The position numbers were made by a program, and so were the translations under genes. Shown piece by piece: positions 45,670 through 55,325 of a stretch of 64,000 nt of DNA. Position 1 is the stretch's first letter; every line of letters begins with the position of its first letter. This DNA comes from Dorea phocaeensis (GTDB lineage: Bacteria > Bacillota > Clostridia > Lachnospirales > Lachnospiraceae). The DNA is taken from the NCBI RefSeq assembly GCF_900240315.1, contig NZ_OEPZ01000001.1, forward strand, positions 781,706 through 845,705. The letters are read 5' to 3'. Under the pieces are notes generated by a model, which saw only the letters and a program-made list of their open reading frames with translations, made no database searches and was not told the DNA's origin.

Positions 45670-47187
45670 TTAAATTTTTAAAATTCCCTTGACTGTCTCC
45701 TTCATCTTATCCGCATCACACTCCAGTGTATGCAAGATTTTTGCATCCAGAATTTCACGAACTGCCTGAGGCATCTCCACACCTGATACTTTCTCCAGCT
45801 CTTCAAGAAGCTTTAACTCTTCCGCCTCACCGTACTTTTCATCAATCGCAGTCAATACGCTCTTAACAAATTTATACGGACTTGCCGTAGATGCTACCAA
45901 ATATTTTTCTGATTGTTCCTCATTCTTTTCAGTATCCTGATCACACCGATTCGCTTTGCGGTATTTACAACACACATCTGCTGCCACTGCTGTATGTGTG
46001 TCAATCACGTATCCTGTCTCTTCATATACATTTCGAATACATTCTGATGTCTCAGCTTCTGTCGCATATCCACCTGCAAATTCTGTTAAACGTTCCTTCA
46101 TTTCATCTGTAATCGTATAGCTTCCATCCACTGTCAACGCCTCCATAAGTGCTTTTGTTTCCGCGGAATTTTCACCAGAAACCAGATAAATCAAACGCTC
46201 TAAATTACTGGAAATCAAAATATCCATAGACGGAGACGTTGTCAGTACAAACTCTCTGTTCCTGTCATACGTTCCCGTCTGAAAGAAATCAAACAGAACT
46301 TTATTTTCATTGGATGCGCAGATCAGTTTCCCAATTGGAACTCCCATCCGCTTTGCGTAGTATGCTGCAAGAATATTCCCGAAGTTTCCAGTTGGGACTA
46401 CAACATTCAGAAGTTCTCCCTCTTCCAGTTCTCCATACTCTAATAATTTTGCATATGCATATACATAATAGACCACCTGCGGAACCAGACGCCCAATGTT
46501 AATTGAATTTGCAGAAGAAAACTGGTAGCCATGTTCTGCAAGTTCCTTCGCCAACTCCTGGTCACGAAACATTTCCTTCACACCACTCTGAGCCTGATCA
46601 AAATTACCGTGGATTGCCACTACATCTACATTTTCCCCATTCTGGGTCACCATCTGCAGTTCCTGAACCTGGCTGACGCCATCCTTCGGATAGAAAACAA
46701 TAATTCTGGTTCCTTCCACATCCGCAAATCCTGCCATTGCAGCCTTTCCAGTGTCTCCGGAAGTCGCTGTCAAAATAACAATTTCCTTGTCTGCATGGTT
46801 TTTCTTTGCCGCCGTTGTCATCAGATGCGGTAAAATCGACAATGCCATATCTTTAAATGCAATCGTTGCTCCATGGAACAATTCCAAATAATAAGTATTT
46901 CCCGCTTTTACCAGCGGCGCAATCTCTTCATTGTCAAACTTACTGTCATAAGCCTTGCTGATACAGGATTTCAATTCTTCTTCTGTAAAATCATCTAGGA
47001 ACTGTTTCATAACCAAATATGCTGTTTCCTGATAGCTTTTTCCCGCCAGTTCCTTCACCGGAATCGGAAGTACCGGCAACTGTTCCGGAACAAACAAACC
47101 ACCGTCCGGAGCCAATCCTGTCAAAATCGCCTCAGATGCTGTAACCCGCAACTGAGAATTTCTTGTACTTTTATAATATAGATTCAT
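45670..47187 (-). CDS. thrC: Threonine synthase
   Basis: 505 aa, the long PLP-dependent form. Family motifs: YKSTRNSQLRVTASEAILTG at the start, the PLP lysine in ELFHGATIAFKDMALS, TATSGDTGKAAMAGFAD, and the phosphate loop VVVPTGNFGNILAAYYAKR. It converts O-phosphohomoserine to threonine. It is the last gene of a tight series after the NhaC-like antiporter (21-bp gap), with no other threonine genes in the window. Confidence 0.95.
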   Translation of the reverse strand: MNLYYKSTRNSQLRVTASEAILTGLAPDGGLFVPEQLPVLPIPVKELAGKSYQETAYLVMKQFLDDFTEEELKSCISKAYDSKFDNEEIAPLVKAGNTYYLELFHGATIAFKDMALSILPHLMTTAAKKNHADKEIVILTATSGDTGKAAMAGFADVEGTRIIVFYPKDGVSQVQELQMVTQNGENVDVVAIHGNFDQAQSGVKEMFRDQELAKELAEHGYQFSSANSINIGRLVPQVVYYVYAYAKLLEYGELEEGELLNVVVPTGNFGNILAAYYAKRMGVPIGKLICASNENKVLFDFFQTGTYDRNREFVLTTSPSMDILISSNLERLIYLVSGENSAETKALMEALTVDGSYTITDEMKERLTEFAGGYATEAETSECIRNVYEETGYVIDTHTAVAADVCCKYRKANRCDQDTEKNEEQSEKYLVASTASPYKFVKSVLTAIDEKYGEAEELKLLEELEKVSGVEMPQAVREILDAKILHTLECDADKMKETVKGILKI

Positions 47188-47208
47188 GTTATTCTCACCC
47201 TTCTATCA

Positions 47209-48486
47209 TTATTTTGCTTTTCGGAACAGTATGAATACCACCGCACTAATTGCCATCAAAATTGGATAAAAAAGATATGGCATAATCGCAAATGGCGTCA
47301 GACCAGTAAGACTTGCAGCTGACAAAAGCTGCGCTCCATAAGGAATCATTCCCTGTCCGACAGATGTAAAAATGTCGAGAAGCGATGCTGATCTTCTTGG
47401 AGAAATCTCAAATTCATCGCTGATTTCTTTTGCAATAGGGCCTGCCATTACGATAGCTACTGTGTTGTTCGCCGTACACATATCTACCAGCAAAGACAAT
47501 CCGGCAATTCCAACCTCTCCACCCTTTTGTCCTTTGATACTTTTCTTAATCAGATTTAAAATAAACTGGATACCGCCAAATTCCTTTACCAGTGAAACAA
47601 TACATGCCACTACGATGGAAATCACTGTGATATCATACATTCCCGTTACGCCTTCCCCTACAGCTGAGAACATATCTCCCACTGCAAGGCTTCCCGTTGC
47701 CACTCCGACAATCAGTGAAATTACTGTACCGCTAATTAAAACCAAAAACACATTGATTCCAATCAGTGCGCCTACCAAAACCAATACATACGGAAGTACC
47801 CGCCAAATATTACAGGACAATTCTTCAGCCAGTTTGAAATCACCATTCCTTGTGATAAAAAAGAAAATCACAATGGTAATAATCGCCGCCGGAAGTACAA
47901 TGAAAAAGTTTTCTCTAAACTTGTCCTTCATCTGACACCCCTGTGTCTTGACTGCCGCAATCGTTGTATCAGAAATCATGGATAGGTTATCGCCAAACAT
48001 TGCACCACAAACTACTGCTCCAATACAAACTGCCAGGGAAAATCCAGTCTTTTCACTAATCCCCACTGCAATCGGCGCCAATGCTGCAATTGTTCCCATT
48101 GAAGTTCCCATGGACACAGATATAAAACATCCGATCACAAATAATCCCACAACTGCTACCTTCGCCGGCAAAATGGAAAGGCCTAAATTTACCGTACTCT
48201 CCACTCCGCCTGCTGCTGTTACGGCACCAGAGAACGCCCCTGCACTTAGGAAGATCAAACTCATGGTGATAATGTTTTCATCGCCCACGCCCTTTGATAT
48301 TACGGAAATTTTTTCCTCAAAGCTCAATCCGCGATTCTGCAGAAATGCAATCATCAACGCAATCAAAAATGCCACAATTGCCGGCATTGCATAAAAATCT
48401 CCGGTAATAATTCCAGATCCTAAAAAAATAACTAAAAACACCCCTATCGGCAGCAATGCCGCCCCATTACCTCTCTCGTTTCCCAT
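47209..48486 (-). CDS. Na+/H+ antiporter, NhaC family
   Basis: 425 aa with 11-12 hydrophobic helices. Typical NhaC stretches are SMGTSMGTIAALAPIAVGIS, GAMFGDNLSMISDTTIAAV and LVDMCTANNTVAIVMAGPIA; the Asp and Asn residues in these segments carry the ions. The length is slightly under the usual 450-480. Family members exchange Na+ for H+, or malate/lactate in the case of MleN. Its place between leuD and thrC suggests it could instead move an amino acid or organic acid; that is only inference. Confidence 0.88.
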   Translation of the reverse strand: MGNERGNGAALLPIGVFLVIFLGSGIITGDFYAMPAIVAFLIALMIAFLQNRGLSFEEKISVISKGVGDENIITMSLIFLSAGAFSGAVTAAGGVESTVNLGLSILPAKVAVVGLFVIGCFISVSMGTSMGTIAALAPIAVGISEKTGFSLAVCIGAVVCGAMFGDNLSMISDTTIAAVKTQGCQMKDKFRENFFIVLPAAIITIVIFFFITRNGDFKLAEELSCNIWRVLPYVLVLVGALIGINVFLVLISGTVISLIVGVATGSLAVGDMFSAVGEGVTGMYDITVISIVVACIVSLVKEFGGIQFILNLIKKSIKGQKGGEVGIAGLSLLVDMCTANNTVAIVMAGPIAKEISDEFEISPRRSASLLDIFTSVGQGMIPYGAQLLSAASLTGLTPFAIMPYLFYPILMAISAVVFILFRKAK

Positions 48487-48515
48487 TCAGATACCTCTCT
48501 TACATCTCTTATATC

Positions 48516-49010
48516 TTATCTATTTTTCTTACTATTTGTATAATTGACTAATCCGCCTGCCGCAATCAACTTCTGCATAAATGGCGGAAACGGCTGTCCC
48601 TGAAACTCCGTTTTCTTCGTCCGATTATAGATTTTTCCACTATCAAAATCGACTTCTACTTCATCACCTGCTTCAATTCCATTGGCTGCTTCTGGGCATT
48701 CAATAATAGGAAGTCCGATATTAATCGCATTCCGATAAAAAATTCTGGCAAATGTTTCTGCAATCACGCAGCTCACCCCTGCTGTCTTAAGACACAGTGG
48801 CGCATGTTCCCTGGAAGATCCACACCCAAAATTCTTATTCGCCACAATCAGATCGCCTGGCTGCACCTTGCCTGCAAATTCCGGATCAATGTCCACCATT
48901 GCATGACTTGCCAACTCCTGAGGGTCAAAAGAATTCAAATATCTTGCCGGAATAATAACGTCTGTATCTACATTGTCTCCATACTTAAATACATGTCCCA
49001 ATGCCTTCAT
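48516..49010 (-). CDS. leuD: 3-isopropylmalate dehydratase small subunit
   Basis: 164 aa, the short form that pairs with the archaeal-type LeuC. Motifs: [19 protein letters not shown] at the start and [15 protein letters not shown], the swivel-domain loop that closes over the substrate. With LeuC it isomerises 2- to 3-isopropylmalate in leucine synthesis. The start overlaps the leuC stop as TAATG. The homoaconitase small subunit is close in sequence and cannot be excluded, although leuCD is far more likely in this setting. Confidence 0.93.
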   Translation of the reverse strand: MKALGHVFKYGDNVDTDVIIPARYLNSFDPQELASHAMVDIDPEFAGKVQPGDLIVANKNFGCGSSREHAPLCLKTAGVSCVIAETFARIFYRNAINIGLPIIECPEAANGIEAGDEVEVDFDSGKIYNRTKKTEFQGQPFPPFMQKLIAAGGLVNYTNSKKNR

Positions 49011-50284
49011 TATCTTTCACCTGCTTTCTCTGGATTTGCAATCTGTCCTGCAATCGCACTTGCTGCCGCCACTTCTGGAGATGCAAGATAGATCAAAGAG
49101 TCCACATGACCCATCCGTCCTACAAAATTCCGGTTCGTTGTAGACACACACTTCTCTCCCGCTGCCATAACCCCCATATGACCTCCCATACAAGGTCCAC
49201 AGCTTGGCGTATTAACTGCGCATCCCGCATCCACAAAGATATCGAGAAGCCCTTCTTCAATACACTGTTTATAAATTTTCTGTGTTGCAGGAACAACCAT
49301 TACACGCACATCCGGATGTACCGTATGTCCTTTCAGGATTGCTGCTGCCTTTCTCATATCTGAGATTCTTCCATTAGTACAAGACCCGATAACGACCTGA
49401 TCAATCTTAATTGGCTCCATGGCCTCAATCTCATCGATTGTCTTTGCATTTCCCGGAAGATGTGGGAATGCAACGGTTGGGCGTACTTCTGATAAGTCTA
49501 TTTCAATCGTCTCTTCATACTCTGCATCAGCGTCTGCCTCATAAACCTGATACTGCTTTTCCGTGTGTGCTTTCAAGTATTCCTCTGTCAACGCATCCAC
49601 CGGAAAGATCCCGTTCTTCGCCCCCGCTTCAATTGCCATGTTTGCCATAGTAAAGCGGTCATCCATCGTCAGATTCGCAATTCCATCTCCTGTGAACTCC
49701 ATAGACTTATACAATGCTCCATCCACACCGATCTTTCCGATAATATGAATGATCACATCCTTACCACTGACATATGGAGACAGTTTTCCTTTTAAAACAA
49801 ATCGAATCGCTCCCGGCACCTTAAACCACAATTCTCCCGTTGCCATACCGGTTGCAATATCCGTCGTCCCAACACCTGTTGAAAACGCACCAAGCGCACC
49901 GTACGTACAGGTATGTGAATCTGCTCCAATAATACATTCTCCTGCTGCCACTACACCTGCCTCCGGAAGAATCGCATGCTCTACTCCAGATTTTCCTTGC
50001 TCAAAATACCACTTCAATCCCTGCTCTTTCGAAAACTCACGGATCGCCTTAGAATTTTCCGCTGATTTAATATCCTTGTTCGGTGTAAAATGATCTGGTA
50101 CAAATACAACCTTATCCTTATCAAATACCGTATCTGACATCTGCTTTAAAATCGGTAGCGCCATCGGCCCGGTAATATCATTCGCCATTACTACATCCAG
50201 TTTTGCTTCAATTAATTGTCCTGCCGTCACAGATTCAAGTCCTGCATGCGCAGCTAAAATCTTCTGCGTCATCGTCATTCCCAT
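49010..50284 (-). CDS. leuC: 3-isopropylmalate dehydratase large subunit
   Basis: 424 aa, the archaeal/clostridial LeuC form (the E. coli type is about 466). The [4Fe-4S] cysteines are in [17 protein letters not shown] and [14 protein letters not shown]. Other family blocks: [20 protein letters not shown] and [17 protein letters not shown]. The ATG follows AGGAGGG at a good distance. Only 20 bp separate it from the upstream adhesin-like gene, with no terminator in between. leuA and leuB are not in the window. Confidence 0.95.
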   Translation of the reverse strand: MGMTMTQKILAAHAGLESVTAGQLIEAKLDVVMANDITGPMALPILKQMSDTVFDKDKVVFVPDHFTPNKDIKSAENSKAIREFSKEQGLKWYFEQGKSGVEHAILPEAGVVAAGECIIGADSHTCTYGALGAFSTGVGTTDIATGMATGELWFKVPGAIRFVLKGKLSPYVSGKDVIIHIIGKIGVDGALYKSMEFTGDGIANLTMDDRFTMANMAIEAGAKNGIFPVDALTEEYLKAHTEKQYQVYEADADAEYEETIEIDLSEVRPTVAFPHLPGNAKTIDEIEAMEPIKIDQVVIGSCTNGRISDMRKAAAILKGHTVHPDVRVMVVPATQKIYKQCIEEGLLDIFVDAGCAVNTPSCGPCMGGHMGVMAAGEKCVSTTNRNFVGRMGHVDSLIYLASPEVAAASAIAGQIANPEKAGER

Positions 50285-50304
50285 TGCAACACCCTCCTGT
50301 TCTT

Positions 50305-51822
50305 TTACTTAGTCTTACTCGTTATTTTAACACAGGTAATAATTGCGGTGCAAGAAAGAATCACGAACAGCATAAGAACGATTAAATTCGCTCCATCTCC
50401 TGTCTTGATGCTTTCTGCCTTTTCTTGCCTTGGCTGTTGCTCTTGTGGCTTCTGTGGCTCTTCCGGCTTCTGTGGTTCTTCTGGTTTCTGCGGTTTTTCC
50501 GGCTCCTTTGGTTTTTCTACTTTCACTTTTTCCTCATCTTCTGCTTCCGGCGCGTTATCTGAGCGCACCACCACCTGATTTTCAATCTCTTTTCCAATCA
50601 GTTCTTCATCAACGATTACCACCTGATATTCTACGGTATATTTTTCTCCCGCCTCTACACTCTGCAGGAAATCCGCTGTATGAATCGTATAAGAATTGCC
50701 TGTTACGGATATCTTTGCCTCTGACACGACATGATGTTCTGCATCCAGCAGAACGATAGAATCTTTTTGAAGTTTGACCCCTTCTGTAAGAATAGTATCT
50801 GTGAGAATTACATTTTTGGCGACTGCATCCTGAATCTGCTGCGTCACATCCACCGTATAAGTAATCACATCTCCAACCTGATAGAGCTTGCTTTCCTTGT
50901 CTGCATACTTATCTACAAACACTTCCGGCTGTGGGATCCATTTGACATTTAAAGATACTGTAGACGGCTCCACCGTTACCAGATGACCACTTCCCATATC
51001 CTGGCTTCCACCGCCTGTTTTTACAACTAACGTTCTCCACGTTTTATCAAGCGTCCCCTGAATCGGCCCACTCTCCCAAAAGGTTCCATTTCCCCAGGCA
51101 ACATCTGCTGCCAAATAGAACCGTTCCTGACCATACACCTCTACTCTGCCCGTCTGTTCTCTTCCTGTGCCTGCATCCACCAGAGCCACTCCTTCCGGCA
51201 GAGAAAAGATCAACGAATTGGAAGGATCGCCTGTGCATGTAACCACTTCGGTGCGCTGGCAGCCTTTCTCTTTATCAAAAAACGCTTTGAGGCTGTCAGC
51301 AGAAAGAGAAATATCCGTCTTAGGAATGGCAGGCCAGCTCCCAATCGCATTGGTATACTGTACAACCGCTTTCTTTAAATCCTCATTAAGACCAATAAAT
51401 CCCGCACTGTTCTGACTGCATCCATCATAAATATAAGACAAAATACAATGGGACAGACAATAGGAACGGTCATTCTGATCCCACCCTCCCGTCAAAGTTG
51501 GTTTCATATATGCTTCAAAGCCCGGTCCTCCATAAACATAATACATTGCTTTTGCCAGGAGTTCATCACTTCCCAGCTCCTCAGACGGATAAGACCCACT
51601 TCCCGGAGACCTCATATCAGGCTCCAGACAGTACGCCAGATTTCCGTTCACATAATAATAGTGGGTTTCATATCCCATATACTGTACCTTTTCTCCTTTT
51701 ACCAACTGCACTTCTTCTGCTTTCGCTTCCATTTCTCCAATGCCGCTTAAGCACCATCCCAGCGCCATACCAAGACATACCATCACATTCAAAAAGAGAC
51801 GGCCTGGTTTCTTTCTTTTCAT
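50305..51822 (-). CDS. Thioester-domain-like surface adhesin with Pro-rich stalk
   Basis: 505 aa. Signal peptide ([21 protein letters not shown]), then a region resembling Gram-positive thioester adhesin domains: AYCLEP with C65 and, later, [14 protein letters not shown] (121-134) where the partner TQxAIW motif would be expected. The middle holds a DUF11-like beta domain ([35 protein letters not shown]). A Glu/Pro/Lys repeat stalk ([13 protein letters not shown]), SIKTGD and a terminal helix follow. SIKTGD resembles a sortase motif without the Pro. Extracellular; binding target unknown. A leader of about 150 bases precedes it. Confidence 0.75.
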   Translation of the reverse strand: MKRKKPGRLFLNVMVCLGMALGWCLSGIGEMEAKAEEVQLVKGEKVQYMGYETHYYYVNGNLAYCLEPDMRSPGSGSYPSEELGSDELLAKAMYYVYGGPGFEAYMKPTLTGGWDQNDRSYCLSHCILSYIYDGCSQNSAGFIGLNEDLKKAVVQYTNAIGSWPAIPKTDISLSADSLKAFFDKEKGCQRTEVVTCTGDPSNSLIFSLPEGVALVDAGTGREQTGRVEVYGQERFYLAADVAWGNGTFWESGPIQGTLDKTWRTLVVKTGGGSQDMGSGHLVTVEPSTVSLNVKWIPQPEVFVDKYADKESKLYQVGDVITYTVDVTQQIQDAVAKNVILTDTILTEGVKLQKDSIVLLDAEHHVVSEAKISVTGNSYTIHTADFLQSVEAGEKYTVEYQVVIVDEELIGKEIENQVVVRSDNAPEAEDEEKVKVEKPKEPEKPQKPEEPQKPEEPQKPQEQQPRQEKAESIKTGDGANLIVLMLFVILSCTAIITCVKITSKTK

Positions 51823-51979
51823 AATTACAACTCCTTCTTTTACGAATCAAAATTTACAAAAGTAACGCCTTAACTGTCCTCCTTTCCTATATGTTGTTCT
51901 TCTCGTTTTGGAATCTGGGAATGAACTTTCCCGCGGGGATGCCCCATTGAATAATAAGATTTCTTAGACGAGTGAGATA
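51823..51979 (-). promoter_or_regulatory. Long leader of the adhesin-like gene
   Basis: About 150 transcribed bases precede the ATG. On the minus strand GGGGCATCCCC forms a tight hairpin, followed by GCGGGAAAGTTCATTCCC. I could not match it to a known riboswitch class; it may simply be a structured leader. Confidence 0.35.
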
Positions 51980-52008
51980 ATCATAGCTGTATTTTTCCCT
52001 TTTGTCAA
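51980..52008 (-). promoter_or_regulatory. Promoter of the adhesin-leuCD-thrC series
   Basis: On the minus strand a perfect TTGACA (52003-52008), 17-bp spacer, TATGAT (51980-51985). Confidence 0.75.
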
Positions 52009-52033
52009 TAGCCGTAAGAAAAAGTTTAGATTT

Positions 52034-52061
52034 CAAAAAAAGACCGGATTATCTCCGGCCT
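52034..52061 (-). terminator. Intrinsic terminator of the CmpB-family gene
   Basis: On the minus strand AGGCCGGA pairs with TCCGGTCT (one G-U pair; 52041-52061), then T7. The last codons of the gene at 52049 lie inside the hairpin. Confidence 0.8.
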
Positions 52062-52813
52062 TTCTTTAGATTTTGTCTGATTTCCTCCAGCAGATCCTGA
52101 TGTCTTCTGGACTGCATTTTCGGGAACGCCTTTACAAACCGACTTCCCAGATGCGTACTGGTCTTTGCAAGTTCTGTATACTTCTCGCGCAGTTTTTCCG
52201 CCCGCTCATGCTGCTCCATAACATTTTCGTAAATATTTTCTCCCAGCTTGTCGGACAACTCCTTCAGCTCTTCTGCCACTCTTTCCATCATATCCAAATG
52301 ATGATTCATCTTCAATACCCGAAGAGTCGTCACACAGATATCCGCGCAGGTTGCACCCACCAAAACGCACAAGATCACAACACCCGCCGTAATCGGAATC
52401 ATTCCTACAATTCTTGCAATCAACGGATGAATCACTTTCACAATAAACACGCACGCCACGCCCCAGACTAATGAGAACAGCAGACATACATACCCTCCAA
52501 TATTCAACGGCACATGAGAGTAATCCCACCATTTGTGATGAAAAATTTTGTCCATCAGATAGCCGGTCATCCATTCAATAAATGTTACCAAAATCGTGGA
52601 CAATACATACAGCAGTACAATCCGATCCCGATAATCATATAACAAAAACACTACAATACCAACACCTACACCATAGACCGGGCAAATCGGACCATTTAAG
52701 AATCCCCGATTCACAAATTTTCCAGATTTGACTGCGGCAAACGCTACTTCCGTGCACCACCCAAGCAATCCGTAAATAAAGAAACACCATAGAAAATCAT
52801 ATAGCAAAAGCAA
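52049..52813 (-). CDS. CmpB-family membrane protein (putative ABC transporter permease, PF06541)
   Basis: 254 aa. The N-terminal half has four or five membrane helices and carries the family pattern GLLGWCTEVAFAAVKSGKFVNRGFLNGPICPVYGVG, given here only as its start and end blocks (GLLGWCTEV; NGPICPVYGVG), then FIEWMTGYLMDKIFHHKWWD YSHVPLN. The C-terminal 100 residues are a charged helix, probably a coiled coil (RVAEELKELSDKLGENIYEN). The family is common in Firmicutes; no ATPase partner is nearby and the function is unproven. Confidence 0.82.
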   Translation of the reverse strand: MLLLYDFLWCFFIYGLLGWCTEVAFAAVKSGKFVNRGFLNGPICPVYGVGVGIVVFLLYDYRDRIVLLYVLSTILVTFIEWMTGYLMDKIFHHKWWDYSHVPLNIGGYVCLLFSLVWGVACVFIVKVIHPLIARIVGMIPITAGVVILCVLVGATCADICVTTLRVLKMNHHLDMMERVAEELKELSDKLGENIYENVMEQHERAEKLREKYTELAKTSTHLGSRFVKAFPKMQSRRHQDLLEEIRQNLKKGRR

Positions 52814-52896
52814 TTTTTTACTCCTTTCTCATTTCCTTTTCTTGTAATTTTTTGTAAGATTCCCTTGAAAAATTGTATGTTACAGTATACTTCACA

Positions 52897-52925
52897 TTGC
52901 CAATTCCGTCAATTAGTGTTATGAT
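52897..52925 (+). promoter_or_regulatory. Promoter of feoAB
   Basis: TTGCCA (52897-52902), 17-bp spacer, TATGAT (52920-52925), upstream of a Fur-like box. Confidence 0.65.
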
Positions 52926-52941
52926 ATCTTCTGACGTAATA

Positions 52942-52954
52942 GATAATAATTATC
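52942..52954 (+). promoter_or_regulatory. Fur-like operator
   Basis: GATAATAATTATC is a perfect inverted repeat that matches the core of the Fur box (GATAATGATTATC). It lies just past the expected transcript start of feoAB, so an iron-loaded repressor could block transcription. Confidence 0.78.
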
Positions 52955-52981
52955 AATAACACTTAAGAGGAGCAACTGGAT

Positions 52982-53212
52982 ATGACTTTAAAACAAGGAA
53001 AGAATCATCATACCTACCAGGTACAATCCATCAATATAGAACTGGAATTGGAACGCCGCCTGGAGGCTCTTGGCCTTACAGAGGGTTCGCAGATCACGAT
53101 TCTGAACAATGACAAAAAAGGATCCTTGACCGCCAAATTTCGCGGCACGCGATTTGCACTCGGCAAACGAATTGCAGATCATATCGAAGTAACGGAGGTA
53201 ACGGAATCATGA
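52982..53212 (+). CDS. feoA: Ferrous iron transport protein A
   Basis: 76 aa, an SH3-like FeoA domain: INIELELERRLEALGLTEGS and GTRFALGKRIADHIEV. It is a small cytosolic protein that supports FeoB. AAGAGGAGC precedes the ATG. Its stop overlaps the feoB start (ATGA), and a Fur-like box lies upstream. Confidence 0.93.
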   Translation: MTLKQGKNHHTYQVQSINIELELERRLEALGLTEGSQITILNNDKKGSLTAKFRGTRFALGKRIADHIEVTEVTES

Positions 53213-55257
53213 GCGATATTATCAAAGTCGGATTCATCGGCAATCCAAACTGTGGAAAAACCACACTTTTTAACGCCTATACAGGCGCTAACTTAAAAGT
53301 AGCTAACTGGCCCGGCGTTACTGTGGAGAAAAAAGAAGGGAAAACCACCTATCAGGGACAGGAATTTCAACTCATTGATCTGCCCGGTATCTACAGTCTA
53401 ACTTCTTATACAATGGAAGAGACTGTATCCCGAGAATGTATTCTAAGCGATGAGGTAGATGTCATTGTGGATGTAGTAGACGCTTCTTGCCTGGAGCGCA
53501 ACCTCTACCTGACACTCCAGCTTATTGAACTTGGGAAACCCGTTGTAATGGCATTAAATATGATGGATATTGTGGAAGAACGTGGTATGGAAATCGATCT
53601 TCACCGTCTGCCGGAAATGCTTGGAATCCCAGCCATTCCCGTATCGGCGCGAAAGAAAACCGGTTTATCTATTCTGATGCATGCGGTAGCACATCACAGT
53701 GAATACTCGGCACAGGGGCCATTTATTCACCATCATCCGGGCAAGAAATCTTCTTCCCATGAACACAATCACCACGAAGAATATGCCATGGTTTACAGTG
53801 ATGAAATCGAAGATAAAATTGACCGGATTATGGAACGGCTTCACGCTCAATATCCGGATATTCAAAATCCCCGCTGGCATGCCATCAAAATGCTGGAAAT
53901 GGACAAAGCCGTCACTGATAATCACCCGATTGATATCAAAGATATTGCCAATCAAAGCTATGAAAAAGAGATTATCAATCAAAAATATGATTTTATTGAG
54001 GAAATCATCTCTGAAATTTTGGTAGGCAAATCAAAGAAAGAAGAAAAGACAGAGAAAATTGACCGTTTCCTTACTCATCGGTATCTAGGACTTCCAATTT
54101 TCCTTGCCATTATGGCGCTGGTCTTTTTCTTTACCTTTACCATTGGAGACTGGCTGAAGGGATATTTTGAAATCGGTCTGGAATCTTTTTCCGCACTGGT
54201 ATCCAGTGGTCTTTCTGCCATAAATGCCAGTCCTATGCTTACTTCACTCATTGTGGACGGTATCATTTCCGGTGTGGGCGGTATCCTGACGTTTTTACCT
54301 AACATTTTCATCCTGTTCTTGGCTCTTGCTATCCTGGAGGACAGTGGCTATATGTCCCGTGTTGCCTTCGTAATGGATGATATGATGAGTAAACTCGGAC
54401 TGTCCGGCCGTGCATTCCTGCCATTACTCCTTGGCTTTGGCTGCACCGTACCTGCCGTCATGGCTTCCCGTGCACTGGAAAATAAAAAGGACCGTTTTAA
54501 AACGATCCTGGTAACCCCATTTATGTCCTGCAGCGCAAGACTTCCGATTTATGTATTATTTTCCTCTATGTTCTTCGGAAAATATGCCATGCTGGTCTGT
54601 TATTCCATGTATCTTTTGGGAATCGCTGTAGCAATCATAACCACATTTATTCTATCTAAAATAGATGGAAGCAAGGCAGAGCATTCACTGATGATTGAGC
54701 TTCCGGAGTATAAATCTCCAAACGCACATACCATCGCTATCTACGTCTGGCAGAAAATCAAGGATTACTTAACCAAAGCCGGTACTGTCATCTTCGTAGC
54801 TTCTGTAATTATGTGGATTCTTTTAAATTTTGGTCCGCAAGGTTATGTTACGGATATCAGTCAGAGTTTTGGCTCCATGATCGGGAAAACCATCGTCCCA
54901 CTCTTCAAACCCACAGGACTTGGCTACTGGCAAATCATCGTTGCTTTAATTGCCGGAATTGCTGCAAAAGAAGTCGTTGTATCCAGCTGCAGCGTACTGT
55001 TTGGAATCCAGAATATTACTACCGCTGGAGGTATGGACGCTATGGTCGCTACACTTGGAGCGATAGGCTTCGGCCCAGCCAACGCCTATGCCATGATGGT
55101 TTTCTGCCTGCTGTATATTCCTTGTACCGCGACAATCGCAACCATTCACAGAGAATTAAAGAGCTGGAAATCTACATTGGGCATTCTCCTGTTCCAATTG
55201 TGTATCGCCTGGCTGCTAAGTGCCTTTGTATATCACATTGGTCTTCTGTTTGTATAA
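53209..55257 (+). CDS. feoB: Ferrous iron transporter FeoB
   Basis: 682 aa. The N-terminal G domain has G1 GNPNCGKTT at residues 11-19, G3 DLPG at 57-60 and G4 NMMD at 117-120, followed by the helical spacer and two Gate domains of the membrane part (RFKTILVTPFMSCSARLPIY; SGRAFLPLLLGFGCTVPAVM). A His-rich stretch at 162-189 (HHSEY, HHHPGKK, HEHNHHEE) interrupts the end of the G domain and may bind metal. It imports Fe2+. Coupled to feoA and followed by a strong terminator. Confidence 0.96.
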   Translation: MSDIIKVGFIGNPNCGKTTLFNAYTGANLKVANWPGVTVEKKEGKTTYQGQEFQLIDLPGIYSLTSYTMEETVSRECILSDEVDVIVDVVDASCLERNLYLTLQLIELGKPVVMALNMMDIVEERGMEIDLHRLPEMLGIPAIPVSARKKTGLSILMHAVAHHSEYSAQGPFIHHHPGKKSSSHEHNHHEEYAMVYSDEIEDKIDRIMERLHAQYPDIQNPRWHAIKMLEMDKAVTDNHPIDIKDIANQSYEKEIINQKYDFIEEIISEILVGKSKKEEKTEKIDRFLTHRYLGLPIFLAIMALVFFFTFTIGDWLKGYFEIGLESFSALVSSGLSAINASPMLTSLIVDGIISGVGGILTFLPNIFILFLALAILEDSGYMSRVAFVMDDMMSKLGLSGRAFLPLLLGFGCTVPAVMASRALENKKDRFKTILVTPFMSCSARLPIYVLFSSMFFGKYAMLVCYSMYLLGIAVAIITTFILSKIDGSKAEHSLMIELPEYKSPNAHTIAIYVWQKIKDYLTKAGTVIFVASVIMWILLNFGPQGYVTDISQSFGSMIGKTIVPLFKPTGLGYWQIIVALIAGIAAKEVVVSSCSVLFGIQNITTAGGMDAMVATLGAIGFGPANAYAMMVFCLLYIPCTATIATIHRELKSWKSTLGILLFQLCIAWLLSAFVYHIGLLFV

Positions 55258-55274
55258 CTAACATCCCATATATC

Positions 55275-55314
55275 AAAAACCTGCAGGACGAAAACTCTCG
55301 TCCTGCAGGTTTTT
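55275..55314. terminator. Bidirectional intrinsic terminator
   Basis: A 17-bp perfect inverted repeat (55275-55291 with 55298-55314) with A5 and T6 ends lies between convergent feoB and the PHP gene. Confidence 0.9.
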
Positions 55315-55325
55315 TCTAGTCTCTT

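Noticed and set aside
51823..51979. c-di-GMP riboswitch before the adhesin-like gene
   Set aside because: The GEMM consensus blocks are not present.
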